Positions 9,067 to 16,982 of a stretch of 64,000 bases of DNA are shown piece by piece; position 1 is the first letter of the stretch; each line of letters opens with the position of its first letter. The DNA is from Phaeobacter gallaeciensis (lineage in GTDB: Bacteria; Pseudomonadota; Alphaproteobacteria; Rhodobacterales; Rhodobacteraceae): NCBI RefSeq assembly GCF_001678945.1, contig NZ_CP015124.1, positions 1,054,001 through 1,118,000 on the forward strand, given 5' to 3'. The notes beneath the pieces were generated by a model that was not told where the DNA came from, searched no databases, and saw nothing but the letters and a program-made list of their open reading frames with translations. The position numbers and the translations under genes were made by a program.

Positions 9067-9462
9067 TCAGCCGTTGTAGTCTTCGTCGCTGACCTTCTCC
9101 ATCCAGTCAACGGCGACACCATCGATGCTTTCCTGGATGGCGTGGTGGCTCATGGCGGTGTCAGGCGATGCGCCGTGCCAGTGTTTTTCACCAGCCGGGA
9201 ACCAGACTACATCGCCTGCGCTAACCTCTTCGACGGGGCCGCCTTCGCGCTGCACACGTCCGCGGCCAAATGTGATGATGATGGTTTGCCCTGCCGGATG
9301 AGTGTGCCACGCGGTGCGGGCGCCGGGTTCGAACGTCACATGGGCACCGCTGACCCGCCCGGGGTCTTCGGCCTGAAACACCGGGTCGATCCGGACCGAG
9401 CCGGTGAACCAGTCTTCGGGGCCCGGTCTGGACGGCGCGCTGCCGGAACGGATGATTTTCAT
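9067..9462 (-). CDS. cytosolic cupin-domain protein
   Basis: A 131-residue single-domain cupin. Cupin motif 1 reads [21 protein letters not shown] and motif 2 reads [15 protein letters not shown], with the His/Glu/Gln metal ligands conserved. It has no signal peptide, unlike its paralogue at 12051-12506, with which it shares most of the core ([14 protein letters not shown], GDVVWxPxGxxHWHGAS). It follows the Rossmann reductase by 23 nt and is probably in the same operon. Cupins of this type accompany carboxymuconolactone decarboxylase-like proteins in many genomes; the substrate is unknown. Confidence 0.85.
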   Translation of the reverse strand: MKIIRSGSAPSRPGPEDWFTGSVRIDPVFQAEDPGRVSGAHVTFEPGARTAWHTHPAGQTIIITFGRGRVQREGGPVEEVSAGDVVWFPAGEKHWHGASPDTAMSHHAIQESIDGVAVDWMEKVSDEDYNG

Positions 9463-9485
9463 GGTTGATCTCCTTTCATGCGCGG

Positions 9486-10124
9486 TCAGCCGCGCAGTTT
9501 TTCAAATCGATAGGTCAGCGCCGGACCGCCGGGCTGCACATAGGCCAGCTCGACCGTCGCCATGGCAAAGGGTTCGACAAAACGCCCATTGCGCAGCCCC
9601 CCGGTTTCAAGCGGTTCAAACCCGATGTCCCGGATCAGCGTCCCCGCGATCTCCTTTGCCTCCGCATCATCACCATAGGTAAAGACCTGCGGCGAGGGCG
9701 TTTGTCCCTTGCGGTCAAACACAGGCCGGAAACTCTCGGACGGGATGGTGTTGAAACACGACACCCAGCGGGCTTTGGGCCGGGCCTTGGCCAGTTCTTC
9801 GGCGCCCGAGGACGTTGTGCCCACCACCAGCTCTGTGTTGCTGTCATTCAGCGGCACGCAGCAATTGAGCACGACCTTTCCCGCCAGATCTCCGGCCTGC
9901 TGCAGGGCATCGTCGATGCGTGACCAATGCACCGCAAGAAGCAGCACATCCGCTCCTGAGACCGCTTCGGCAACCGTGCCCGATGTTCCGCCGCAATCGC
10001 CTGCGAGACGCGCGAGCTTGGCAGTGCTGCGAGAATAGGAGAAACACACGTCATGACCACAGGCTGCCCAGAGTGCGCCAAGCTTGGCGCCCATAAGGCC
10101 GGAGCCGAGAATTCCGATCTTCAT
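9486..10124 (-). CDS. NADP-binding F420-dependent-oxidoreductase-like protein
   Basis: A 212-residue Rossmann protein beginning [16 protein letters not shown], a GxGxxG dinucleotide site, with LLLAVHW and [11 protein letters not shown] strands as in NADPH:F420 oxidoreductase-like and pyrroline-carboxylate reductase-like proteins. The ATG at 10124 has AGGAG 6 nt upstream; an earlier in-frame ATG at 10166 adds 14 unlikely residues. In a proteobacterium without evident F420 use, the family name should not be taken as the cofactor. It lies between the decarboxylase-like gene and the cupin on the same strand, with 48-nt and 23-nt gaps. Confidence 0.85.
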   Translation of the reverse strand: MKIGILGSGLMGAKLGALWAACGHDVCFSYSRSTAKLARLAGDCGGTSGTVAEAVSGADVLLLAVHWSRIDDALQQAGDLAGKVVLNCCVPLNDSNTELVVGTTSSGAEELAKARPKARWVSCFNTIPSESFRPVFDRKGQTPSPQVFTYGDDAEAKEIAGTLIRDIGFEPLETGGLRNGRFVEPFAMATVELAYVQPGGPALTYRFEKLRG

Positions 10125-10172
10125 GCATCTCTCCTTCTGACTTTGCCGCCTTTCCCAAACCTTCATGCGGTC

Positions 10173-10934
10173 TTATTGCCCGCGATTTTCAAACACCTCT
10201 TTGGCAATGGGCATGGCCGAGAATACCTTTGGCCAGCCCGCGTAGAAGGCAAGGTGCGACAGCATGGCCCCAGCTTCCTCCTGCGAGAGACCATTGTCCA
10301 TGGCGCGGTTCAGGTGAAAGGTCATCTGCTCGGGCTGACCTGCGGCGATCAAGGCGGCGACGGTCACAAGGCTGCGGTCGCGGGGGGCAAGATCCGGGCG
10401 CAGCCAGAGGTCCAGAAAAAGCACCTCGCGGGTGTTGTCGACAACACCGATACTGACGTCGCTATAAAGGCCACTGACAAGCTTTTCACGGGCGGCTTCG
10501 GCCTCTTCATTGAGCGGCAACAGATCCGGGGACACGGGCGGCAAGGCATCGATCGACACGCCGCGGGCGGCAAACACAGGCGCTGCGGCGTCGGACGCTG
10601 CGGTTGCATTGCCAAAACCAGTGTAGAAGGCCATGTGGGTGATCGTCTCGGACAACTCTGCCGGGGTCACGCCCGCGTCCAGTGCCAGCGCGACATAGCT
10701 GCCAAGATTTTCCGTTTCGTGACGTGTCACAAGCGCTGCGAATGTCAGCAGTGCACGGTCACGCGTCGACAGCGCCTCATTGGTCCATTCCGAGCCGAAG
10801 ATCGTATCCGTGGCATAGGCTTCCAGCGCCGGGGAGACTTGCCCCACTGCATCGGGCAGCGTGGTTTTCACATCCTGGGCAAAGGCCGGGCTGGTCATCA
10901 GCGCAAAGGCAGAGGCGGCAATAGAGGTCTTCAT
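10173..10934 (-). CDS. exported carboxymuconolactone decarboxylase-like protein
   Basis: A 253-residue protein. The signal peptide ends AFAQD, and two carboxymuconolactone-decarboxylase (AhpD-fold) repeats follow: RDRALLTFAALVT to FYTGFGNATAA, and RDRSLVTVAALIA to FYAGWPKVF. There is not one cysteine in the protein, so AhpD-type peroxidatic chemistry through CxxC is ruled out and a decarboxylase or isomerase role is more likely. Export to the periplasm is unusual for the classic cytosolic enzyme of protocatechuate breakdown. A GGAGATC site lies upstream of the start. It is flanked by LysR, cupins and reductases. Confidence 0.88.
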   Translation of the reverse strand: MKTSIAASAFALMTSPAFAQDVKTTLPDAVGQVSPALEAYATDTIFGSEWTNEALSTRDRALLTFAALVTRHETENLGSYVALALDAGVTPAELSETITHMAFYTGFGNATAASDAAAPVFAARGVSIDALPPVSPDLLPLNEEAEAAREKLVSGLYSDVSIGVVDNTREVLFLDLWLRPDLAPRDRSLVTVAALIAAGQPEQMTFHLNRAMDNGLSQEEAGAMLSHLAFYAGWPKVFSAMPIAKEVFENRGQ

Positions 10935-11063
10935 CGGGATCTCCTGTTGGGTTGCTTCTGCCTAATGATGTGGCCCCTTTTCCCGAAAGCTTAATGCCCG
11001 TCCTGATCACCCCACTCATGATGCCATTTCATGAATGCCTAGCCTCATACCCTTCCTTTGGTC

Positions 11064-11993
11064 TCAGCCGCGTTCACGCAGAGCCTCCAGCACCACGCTG
11101 AACGCCGAGGACGGGCGTTGGCGGCTGGGGTAATAAAGGTGGAAGCCCGAAAAATAGGGAGAATAATCACCAAGGCACATCTGCAGCGCGCCACTGTCGA
11201 GACGCGACTGGGCAAGGCGTTCCGGGATGAGGGCAAGACCATGCCCATCCGTGGCCGCCTGCATCACTGGATTGACCGTGTTGAAACAGGCCTGACCTTT
11301 GACTTTGACGTTGATCTCGTTGCCGTCCTTGTCCTCAAACTCCCAGGCATAAAGCGCGCCGTGGGTGGAAAGACGCAGGTTGATACAGCGGTGATCGGAC
11401 AGGTCCTGTGGCACCTGCGGTGTGCCCATTTCCTTGAAATACTCAGGGGCACCGACACAGACCATCCGCTCATCCGGGCCGATCCGCATGGCGATCATCC
11501 CCTCGCTGACCTGATCACCATAGCGCACCCCTGCATCGCATTGTGAAGCCGCCAGATCGGTATAGCCGTAGTCCATGACAAACTCGATATTCACCGAAGG
11601 ATACTTCTTGAGCACCGGCGACAGCTTGGGCCACAGGATGCTTTCGATGGCGTATTCCACTGCCACGATCCGCACTGTCCCCGTTGGCTGATCCTGCGCG
11701 TCATTCAGCGCCTGCAGCCGGTTTTCGATCTTCTCGAAACAGGGGTTGAGCGTGGCAAGCAGGTCCTCTCCCTCGATGGTCGGGGCAACGCTGCGTGTGG
11801 TGCGGGTCAGAAGGCGCAAGCCCAGCCGCTGCTCCAGCCCCTTGATTGTATGGCTCAGCGCGGATTGCGACACGTTCAGCCGTGCCGCAGCCCGCGTGAA
11901 ACTGCGCTCTTCCGCAACAGCAGCAAAGGCAATCAGGTCGTTGATGTTCTCGCGTATCATGAAAGGGGCCGGGATTTGTGTGTTGTTGCTCAT
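11064..11993 (-). CDS. LysR-family regulator of the redox cluster
   Basis: A 309-residue LysR regulator. The winged helix is at residues 17-75 (NDLIAFAAVAEERSFTRAAARLNVSQSALSHTIKGLE) and the effector domain follows. It sits inside the cluster, 129 bp upstream of the decarboxylase-like gene and 57 bp downstream of the exported cupin, all on the minus strand. It is therefore the obvious candidate regulator of these genes and of the divergent alcohol dehydrogenase. The effector is unknown. Confidence 0.9.
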   Translation of the reverse strand: MSNNTQIPAPFMIRENINDLIAFAAVAEERSFTRAAARLNVSQSALSHTIKGLEQRLGLRLLTRTTRSVAPTIEGEDLLATLNPCFEKIENRLQALNDAQDQPTGTVRIVAVEYAIESILWPKLSPVLKKYPSVNIEFVMDYGYTDLAASQCDAGVRYGDQVSEGMIAMRIGPDERMVCVGAPEYFKEMGTPQVPQDLSDHRCINLRLSTHGALYAWEFEDKDGNEINVKVKGQACFNTVNPVMQAATDGHGLALIPERLAQSRLDSGALQMCLGDYSPYFSGFHLYYPSRQRPSSAFSVVLEALRERG

Positions 11994-12050
11994 GGTCGTT
12001 CTTCCACAATCTATGTCCGGCCTTCATGAAATCGATGATTAAGTTGCGCT

Positions 12051-12506
12051 TTAGTCCAGGTATTCCTGCTCCGTGACCTGGTCGCCCCAACTGACGGCCG
12101 AGCCCTCGACCACCGCCTGAATGGCGTAATGTGTCACCGATGTGCTGTCGCTCGCGCCGTGCCAGTGTTCAACACCGGGCGGGCACCAGACCACATCACC
12201 GGCCTTGATGACCTGCTTGTCCTGACCGCGCTCCTGGGTCCAGCCGGTGCCATGGGTAACGACCAGCATCTGCCCTGCCGGATGCGTATGCCAAGCAGAG
12301 CGGGCGCCGGGAAGAAACGTCACCTCGCCAGCGCTGACATTATTCATCTGGGGGCCGAATACAGGGGAGATATAGGCCGTACCGGTAAAGACCGTGCCGC
12401 TTCCAATTTGGCCGGGCCGGTCTTCGTGCCGGCTGATCTCCACGGATTGGGCAAAGGCGGTTGAGGCGGCGAGCATGAGCGCGGGGGCCGTGAGCATGAG
12501 TTTCAT
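12051..12506 (-). CDS. exported cupin-domain protein
   Basis: A 151-residue cupin with an N-terminal signal peptide ([20 protein letters not shown]). Cupin motifs are [19 protein letters not shown] and [17 protein letters not shown]. It is a paralogue of the cytosolic cupin at 9067-9462, differing mainly by the signal peptide. The ATG at 12506 is chosen because it gives the signal peptide and has AAGGA upstream; an in-frame ATG at 12599 adds 31 residues without features. It is divergent from the alcohol dehydrogenase at 12703, with a 196-bp shared control region. Confidence 0.85.
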   Translation of the reverse strand: MKLMLTAPALMLAASTAFAQSVEISRHEDRPGQIGSGTVFTGTAYISPVFGPQMNNVSAGEVTFLPGARSAWHTHPAGQMLVVTHGTGWTQERGQDKQVIKAGDVVWCPPGVEHWHGASDSTSVTHYAIQAVVEGSAVSWGDQVTEQEYLD

Positions 12507-12702
12507 GGCATTTGTCCTTTTTGGTTGATCGCGTTGGATAGGACAAAAGGTAGAGAGCTCCGCCAGCCGGATCATGGGCCTGTTCTGCACAGCATTCATG
12601 ATGGCTTCTCATGAATGCTGTGCAGCAGGCCGGGATTATCCAAGGCGGAGAATGGAGTATCTTGGTCCTGTACCTCGTAGCCAACCGTCCAAGGAGATCC
12701 CC

Positions 12703-13905
12703 ATGTGTGAAGCCTGCAACCAAAAGGCCGAAATCCTGACCCGCGAGGGCGAAAGCCGCCGGTCCTTCCTTGGTGGCACCGCGGCCATGGCAACCGCCCC
12801 GCTCGCCGCTGCGGCCCTGTCCAGCGAGGCCAAGGCGCAGGAGGCCGCAAGCCCGCTTGGCGCCAGCAATGTACAAAGCTGGGCCGCCTTCGACACCAGC
12901 GGATCCTTTGCACCGCACACCATCCCTCGCCGTGCAGCCGGTCCAAAGGATGTGGTGGTCGAAATCCTGTACAGCTCGATCTGCCACTCGGACATCCACA
13001 CCTACAAAGGCGACTGGGGGATGCCGACCTTTCCGCTGGTCCCTGGCCATGAAATGGTGGGCCGCGTCACCGGCGTCGGCGCCGAGGTGACCAAGTTCCG
13101 CGAAGGCGACATCGCAGGTGTAGGCACCATGGTCGACAGCTGCGGCGAATGTGCGAACTGTCTCGCTGATCGGGAACAAAATTGCCTGAATGGCACCACC
13201 TTCACCTACAACTCCCCAGACAAGATCTCGGGCGGGGTCACATATGGTGGTTACTCGAAGAAGATCGTCGTGAAAGAGGACTTTGCGCTTCGCATTCCGC
13301 CGGGAGTGGATCTCGCGGGTTTTGCGCCTCTGCTGTGCGCAGGTATCACGACTTTCTCGCCGCTCAACCACTGGGATTTGCAGCCCGGGCAGCGCTATGG
13401 CGTGATCGGCATGGGTGGTCTTGGCCACCTTGCGGTAAAGCTCGCCGCTGCAAAAGGTGCCGAGGTTGTCGTTTTCACCACATCCAAGGACAAGCTGGAG
13501 GACGCGAAATCCTTTGGTGCGTCCGAGGCTTATCTCTGGTCCGATGAAGACGCCATGCGCCGCCAGATGGGCAGTTTTGATCTTATGCTCTCCACGGTGC
13601 CGGTGGCCTACCCGATGCAACCATTCCTCAATATGCTCAAGCTCGACAAGACCCTGGTCAATGTTGGCGCGCTGTTCCCCATCGAAGGGGCGCATGGCAT
13701 GATGATGGGGTTCGGCCGTCAAAGCCTGGCAGGTTCGATGACCGGTGGCATCGCCGAAACGCAGCGGGTCATTGATTTTGCCGCCCATCACGGCATCGCA
13801 GCGACCTATGAAATGATCACTCCTGATCAGATCGGCGCGGCTTGTGAAAAGGTCGTCAGAAAACAGGCCCGCTATCGCTATGTCATCGACATGACCAAGG
13901 CCTGA
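12703..13905 (+). CDS. zinc-dependent alcohol dehydrogenase with twin-arginine signal
   Basis: About 400 residues. The N-terminus has MCEACNQK and then ESRRSFLGGTAAMATAPLAA, a twin-arginine-type signal. The body is a medium-chain dehydrogenase of the YahK/cinnamyl-alcohol type: catalytic zinc residues in SICHSDIH and GHEMVG, structural zinc in CGECANCLADREQNC, and the NADP-binding GMGGLGHLAV. It would reduce aldehydes. An AAGGAG site 6 nt before the ATG fixes the start; the longer upstream frame is rejected. Export of an NAD(P)H enzyme is odd, since the periplasm lacks free cofactor; folded export with bound cofactor would be one explanation. Next comes a secreted cyclophilin-like gene. Confidence 0.9.
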   Translation: MCEACNQKAEILTREGESRRSFLGGTAAMATAPLAAAALSSEAKAQEAASPLGASNVQSWAAFDTSGSFAPHTIPRRAAGPKDVVVEILYSSICHSDIHTYKGDWGMPTFPLVPGHEMVGRVTGVGAEVTKFREGDIAGVGTMVDSCGECANCLADREQNCLNGTTFTYNSPDKISGGVTYGGYSKKIVVKEDFALRIPPGVDLAGFAPLLCAGITTFSPLNHWDLQPGQRYGVIGMGGLGHLAVKLAAAKGAEVVVFTTSKDKLEDAKSFGASEAYLWSDEDAMRRQMGSFDLMLSTVPVAYPMQPFLNMLKLDKTLVNVGALFPIEGAHGMMMGFGRQSLAGSMTGGIAETQRVIDFAAHHGIAATYEMITPDQIGAACEKVVRKQARYRYVIDMTKA

Positions 13906-13971
13906 TCATCATGGCCAAGGCGGGACACTCAATTACGCCTTGGTCGCATTTCAGGAAATCTGAGGAGGACA

Positions 13972-14436
13972 ATGAACGTGAACTGGCTCAAAACTCCGGC
14001 TTTGGCACTGATGAGTGCGCTCGCGCTGTCCGCTCCCGTCGTGGCAGAAACATCTGGTACAGCGACACAGAAAGAAGGCACCATGACCAAAATCGAGTTC
14101 ATATTTGGCGAAGACCGCCTCTCAGCAACGCTGGACGATACTGCTGCCGGACGGGATTTTGCGGCGATGCTGCCGCTTGAGCTGACCCTTACGGATTACC
14201 ACGGGGTCGAAAAGGTCGCAGACTTGCCCCGCAAACTTGACACAACAGGCGCACCGGCAAGCTACAAGCCCGAAACCGGCGACATCACGTTATATGCGCC
14301 TTGGGGCAATCTGGCGATCTTCTACAAACCGTTCCAGAACTCCCGCGGCTTGGTGCGTCTCGGGGCGTTCGATGGCGATATCGCACCTTTGGTGCGTTCC
14401 GCCCCCTACACAGTCCGCTTAGAAATCGCCGACTGA
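13972..14436 (+). CDS. exported cyclophilin-like fold protein
   Basis: A 154-residue protein. A signal peptide (to VVAET) leads into a domain with IEFIFGEDRLSATLDD, DYHGVEKVADLPRKL and GDITLYAPWGNLAIFYKP. These match the cyclophilin-like fold family often found next to cupins, flavodoxins and carboxymuconolactone decarboxylase-like genes. A GAGGAGGA site lies 3-6 nt before the ATG at 13972. An internal ATG at 14083 would give the cytosolic form of the family. It is 66 nt after the alcohol dehydrogenase and likely co-transcribed. No prolyl isomerase activity should be assumed. Confidence 0.82.
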   Translation: MNVNWLKTPALALMSALALSAPVVAETSGTATQKEGTMTKIEFIFGEDRLSATLDDTAAGRDFAAMLPLELTLTDYHGVEKVADLPRKLDTTGAPASYKPETGDITLYAPWGNLAIFYKPFQNSRGLVRLGAFDGDIAPLVRSAPYTVRLEIAD

Positions 14437-14562
14437 CACGATTGCCGGTCAGCAGGTTTCCAGCGGTCATCCAGTGGCACAGAAATGCGTCCCGACCGGC
14501 ATGTCCTGCGCGGCATTTACTGTACTCCTTGTTCCTGTCCCGAGGACGCTGAACTGCAAGCG

Positions 14563-15414
14563 TCACCTAGTGAAACGGGGTGAGAAATCGAAGGTATAGG
14601 TACCCGGCGCCAGCGCCTTGGGAGCACGTGGGTACCGTGTTTTTTGCGCCGCCTGCAATGCGGCATGGTCCAGCGTCGAACTGCCTGAGCTGCGCACGAC
14701 AGAGGCCCCGATCAGCCGTCCTTGGGTCGAAACTTTCAGGCGCACGCGGGCTTTGCCCTGATCGCCGCCACGCGGGCGCCGCATCTGGCGTTCAATCCTA
14801 GACAGGATGGCCGCACCCCAGCGGCGTTTCAGCTTGGCTTCCCGGGCAGCGTTTCCGGTGCTGGTCTCGTCGCCCCCATTGTCACCACGGGCGCTGCGCT
14901 GGCCGCTGCCTGCGGCCTGCTGGTTCACGGCCACCGAAGCCGCTGCCGGTTTTGCCTCTGCCGGAGCCTCAGCCGCTGGCGCCGGTTTGGGCGGCGGGGC
15001 TGGCGCAGGCGGTGCTGGAGCAACCGGCGGAGGCGCAGGCGGTGGGGGAGCAGGCGGCGGCGGTGGGGATGCGGGCTTTTCGGGTGCGGCCTCCGCCTGG
15101 GCCGCCGGGGCCAGCACGGCCGGAGCGGAGGTTGGAAGGTCCGGCACAGAGGACGGGCTGGCAGACGGGACGGGCTGCGGATTGGCGATTGGAACAGGCT
15201 GCACTACGGCCGACACCTGAGTGGTAATCTCCTGCGGGCGCCGCCATTTGGACACCTGCTGGGTCAGCTCAGCCGAGGCCGCCACCAACGTGATCTGACC
15301 GGTGCCGCCGCTGCCCTCTGCCTCTGTACCGCCATCTGAAAGCGCCACAAACGGCAGCGCGTGCAAAAGCGCCGCCGAGGCAAGACATGCCGGAAAGAGC
15401 GCGATACGGCTCAT
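14563..15414 (-). CDS. tonB: energy transducer TonB
   Basis: A 283-residue TonB. It has an N-terminal membrane anchor (residues 5-25), a long Pro/Ala-rich periplasmic spacer (about residues 75-160) and a C-terminal TonB domain (WGAAILSRIERQMRRPRGG to YTFDFSPRFTR). It couples the inner-membrane proton gradient to the outer-membrane receptor. It is the last gene of the B12 operon and overlaps the upstream exbD by 4 nt, so it is probably dedicated to BtuB. No strong terminator is seen in the 126 bp before the cyclophilin-like gene that converges on it. Confidence 0.9.
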   Translation of the reverse strand: MSRIALFPACLASAALLHALPFVALSDGGTEAEGSGGTGQITLVAASAELTQQVSKWRRPQEITTQVSAVVQPVPIANPQPVPSASPSSVPDLPTSAPAVLAPAAQAEAAPEKPASPPPPPAPPPPAPPPVAPAPPAPAPPPKPAPAAEAPAEAKPAAASVAVNQQAAGSGQRSARGDNGGDETSTGNAAREAKLKRRWGAAILSRIERQMRRPRGGDQGKARVRLKVSTQGRLIGASVVRSSGSSTLDHAALQAAQKTRYPRAPKALAPGTYTFDFSPRFTR

Positions 15415-15803
15415 GATCCGGTTCCGGTCAATGTCACCGATGCGATGCCCGCCGCCCTGAGCCGGGCGATCAGCGCCGCGACTTCATGCGCCGGAACCTC
15501 GGCATCGGCCCGCAGGGTCAGCACCCCGATCTGCCCGGCTTGCGCCGTCACCGCAGCAATGGCGCCCTCGTCCTGCGCGCCCGCGAAATGCAGGCGGCCA
15601 TCGGCGGCCATGAACAGCACGGCCTCGGGCGCCGAGGGATCACCGCTCTCCAGTTTCGGTGGCACCACCGCAAAGGGCGCGCGCGGGGCGATTTGCGAGG
15701 ACAGGAGGAAGAAGATCAGCAGCAGAAACACCACGTTGATCATCGGCAGGATCGGCTCACCTGTCTCGCGCTTTTTCGGTGTGGAGAAATCCATGCCGCT
15801 CAC
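15411..15803 (-). CDS. exbD: ExbD-like biopolymer transport protein (second copy)
   Basis: A 130-residue protein. After a short cytosolic N-terminus, the single membrane helix LPMINVVFLLLIFFLLSS carries Asn where ExbD/TolR proteins normally have the proton-carrying Asp (MIDVVF in the neighbour). The periplasmic domain follows. It overlaps tonB by 4 nt and the first exbD by 4 nt. The missing Asp suggests that this subunit does not itself carry protons and may pair with the other ExbD. Confidence 0.85.
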   Translation of the reverse strand: MSGMDFSTPKKRETGEPILPMINVVFLLLIFFLLSSQIAPRAPFAVVPPKLESGDPSAPEAVLFMAADGRLHFAGAQDEGAIAAVTAQAGQIGVLTLRADAEVPAHEVAALIARLRAAGIASVTLTGTGS

Positions 15804-16180
15804 TCCATGATCACAAGGCCGGTAAAGCCCGCATCAGTCAGAAGCACCGCAGCATCCATCAGCTGCTGGAGCGACGCTGTTTTGTCCGGTTGCAGTATGA
15901 TGGCGTCCGACATCTCCTGCGTCAGCGAGATCAGCCGCGCCGCCAAGGCATCAGCTGCGACCGGAACTCCGTTCAGATGCAGCCCGTCCGCTGTGACCAG
16001 CACCAGCCGGGGCGGCCCCTGATAGACGGCTCCTGCCCCGCCCATAGTGAGCGGAACCACCCGGTCGCGGCCGAATTGCGAGGCCAGCATGAAGAACACC
16101 AACAGCAGGAACACCACGTCGATCATCGGCGCGAGGCTGATGCGCTTTTTCCGGCGCGGTGCTCCGAAGGCCAGTGTCAT
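15800..16180 (-). CDS. exbD: ExbD-like biopolymer transport protein (first copy)
   Basis: A 126-residue protein with the typical ExbD layout. A basic N-terminus is followed by LAPMIDVVFLLLVFFMLAS, where the Asp is the conserved proton-channel residue, then a periplasmic domain. It overlaps exbB by 4 nt upstream and the second exbD by 4 nt downstream. With ExbB and TonB it forms the energising complex for outer-membrane transport. Confidence 0.9.
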   Translation of the reverse strand: MTLAFGAPRRKKRISLAPMIDVVFLLLVFFMLASQFGRDRVVPLTMGGAGAVYQGPPRLVLVTADGLHLNGVPVAADALAARLISLTQEMSDAIILQPDKTASLQQLMDAAVLLTDAGFTGLVIME

Positions 16181-16818
16181 TGCGCGGCCTGCCGTTGTAC
16201 CGGTCGGGCAGCGGCTGCGGTGAAGACGCGGGTGGCGGCATCCTCCATCCGGGCCTGTTCACGCTCGGCCAGCCCTTCGATCCAGGAGGCCAGCGCCGAG
16301 GCCGGGATCGCCACGGCCATGCCCGCAGCCGTGGTCAGCAGCGCCTCCCAGATGCCGCCAGCGAGCACGGAAGGATCCGCGCCACTGCCGCTTTCCTGCA
16401 GGGCCTGAAAGGCGCCGATCATGCCCAGAACGGTGCCCAAGAGGCCGACCAGAGGCGCAATCGCCGCGATCAGCTCCAGCGGGCGCAGACCATGACGCAA
16501 AGCGGCCAGCTCGGCCTTGGCGATGCGGGTGGTTTCCTTTTCTGCGGTTTCGGGACTGAACTCGGGCGTCAGCAGCGCCATCATCGCCGACCGGGTGACC
16601 CGGTCCAGCGGCGTGCGCCCGGGTGCGACAGGTACTGCCCCTCCGGCCCGCCATTGATCCAGCCATGTTTCGGATTGCGGCCTGCGCCAGACCCCGACCT
16701 GTGCCAGCCCGATCAGGCGCCACAGAAACAGGGCGAGTGTCAGAACCGACAGCGCGCCGATGACCCAGAGGGCGGGGCCGCCGCGGGCCATGAAATCGAA
16801 AAGAGGGGCAAAGGACAT
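16177..16818 (-). CDS. exbB: ExbB/MotA/TolQ proton channel protein
   Basis: A 213-residue integral membrane protein. A first helix (PALWVIGALSVLTLALFLW) is followed by a cytosolic stretch and two later helices with IAAIAPLVGLLGTVLGMIGAF and LLTTAAGMAVAIPASAL, the core MotA/TolQ/ExbB signature. GGAGG lies 6 nt before the ATG. It is preceded by the 50-codon ORF at 16830-16982 and overlaps exbD by 4 nt. It forms the pentameric channel of the Ton system. Confidence 0.92.
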   Translation of the reverse strand: MSFAPLFDFMARGGPALWVIGALSVLTLALFLWRLIGLAQVGVWRRPQSETWLDQWRAGGAVPVAPGRTPLDRVTRSAMMALLTPEFSPETAEKETTRIAKAELAALRHGLRPLELIAAIAPLVGLLGTVLGMIGAFQALQESGSGADPSVLAGGIWEALLTTAAGMAVAIPASALASWIEGLAEREQARMEDAATRVFTAAAARPVQRQAAQ

Positions 16819-16829
16819 AGCAGCCTCCG

Positions 16830-16982
16830 TCAGTGGCCCGGAAGTCCCGGGTTGGTTTGCTCAGCGCCGCGGTCAAAACGCGCCGAATGGAAGTCTGCCG
16901 GACGGTCGTGACCCGGCCAGATGGTGCAGGCGCGGCCCGCCTGCGTCAACGCCGCTGTCGGCATATTCACGCGCTCAGGCAT
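16830..16982 (-). CDS. candidate 50-residue protein between cbiZ and exbB
   Basis: A short ORF (MPERVNMPTAALTQAGRACT...) whose ATG overlaps the cbiZ stop (ATGCCTGA) and whose TGA lies 11 nt before the exbB start, just ahead of its GGAGG site. This placement matches the tight coupling of the rest of the operon and fills the only gap in it. No domain or membrane segment is visible, and I do not recognise the sequence. The translation is plausible but unproven; the alternative is a short untranslated spacer. Confidence 0.4.
   Translation of the reverse strand: MPERVNMPTAALTQAGRACTIWPGHDRPADFHSARFDRGAEQTNPGLPGH

Noticed and set aside
12340-13791. A 483-codon minus-strand frame opposite the alcohol dehydrogenase
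   Set aside because: Antisense shadow; the dehydrogenase has zinc and cofactor motifs and a ribosome site.
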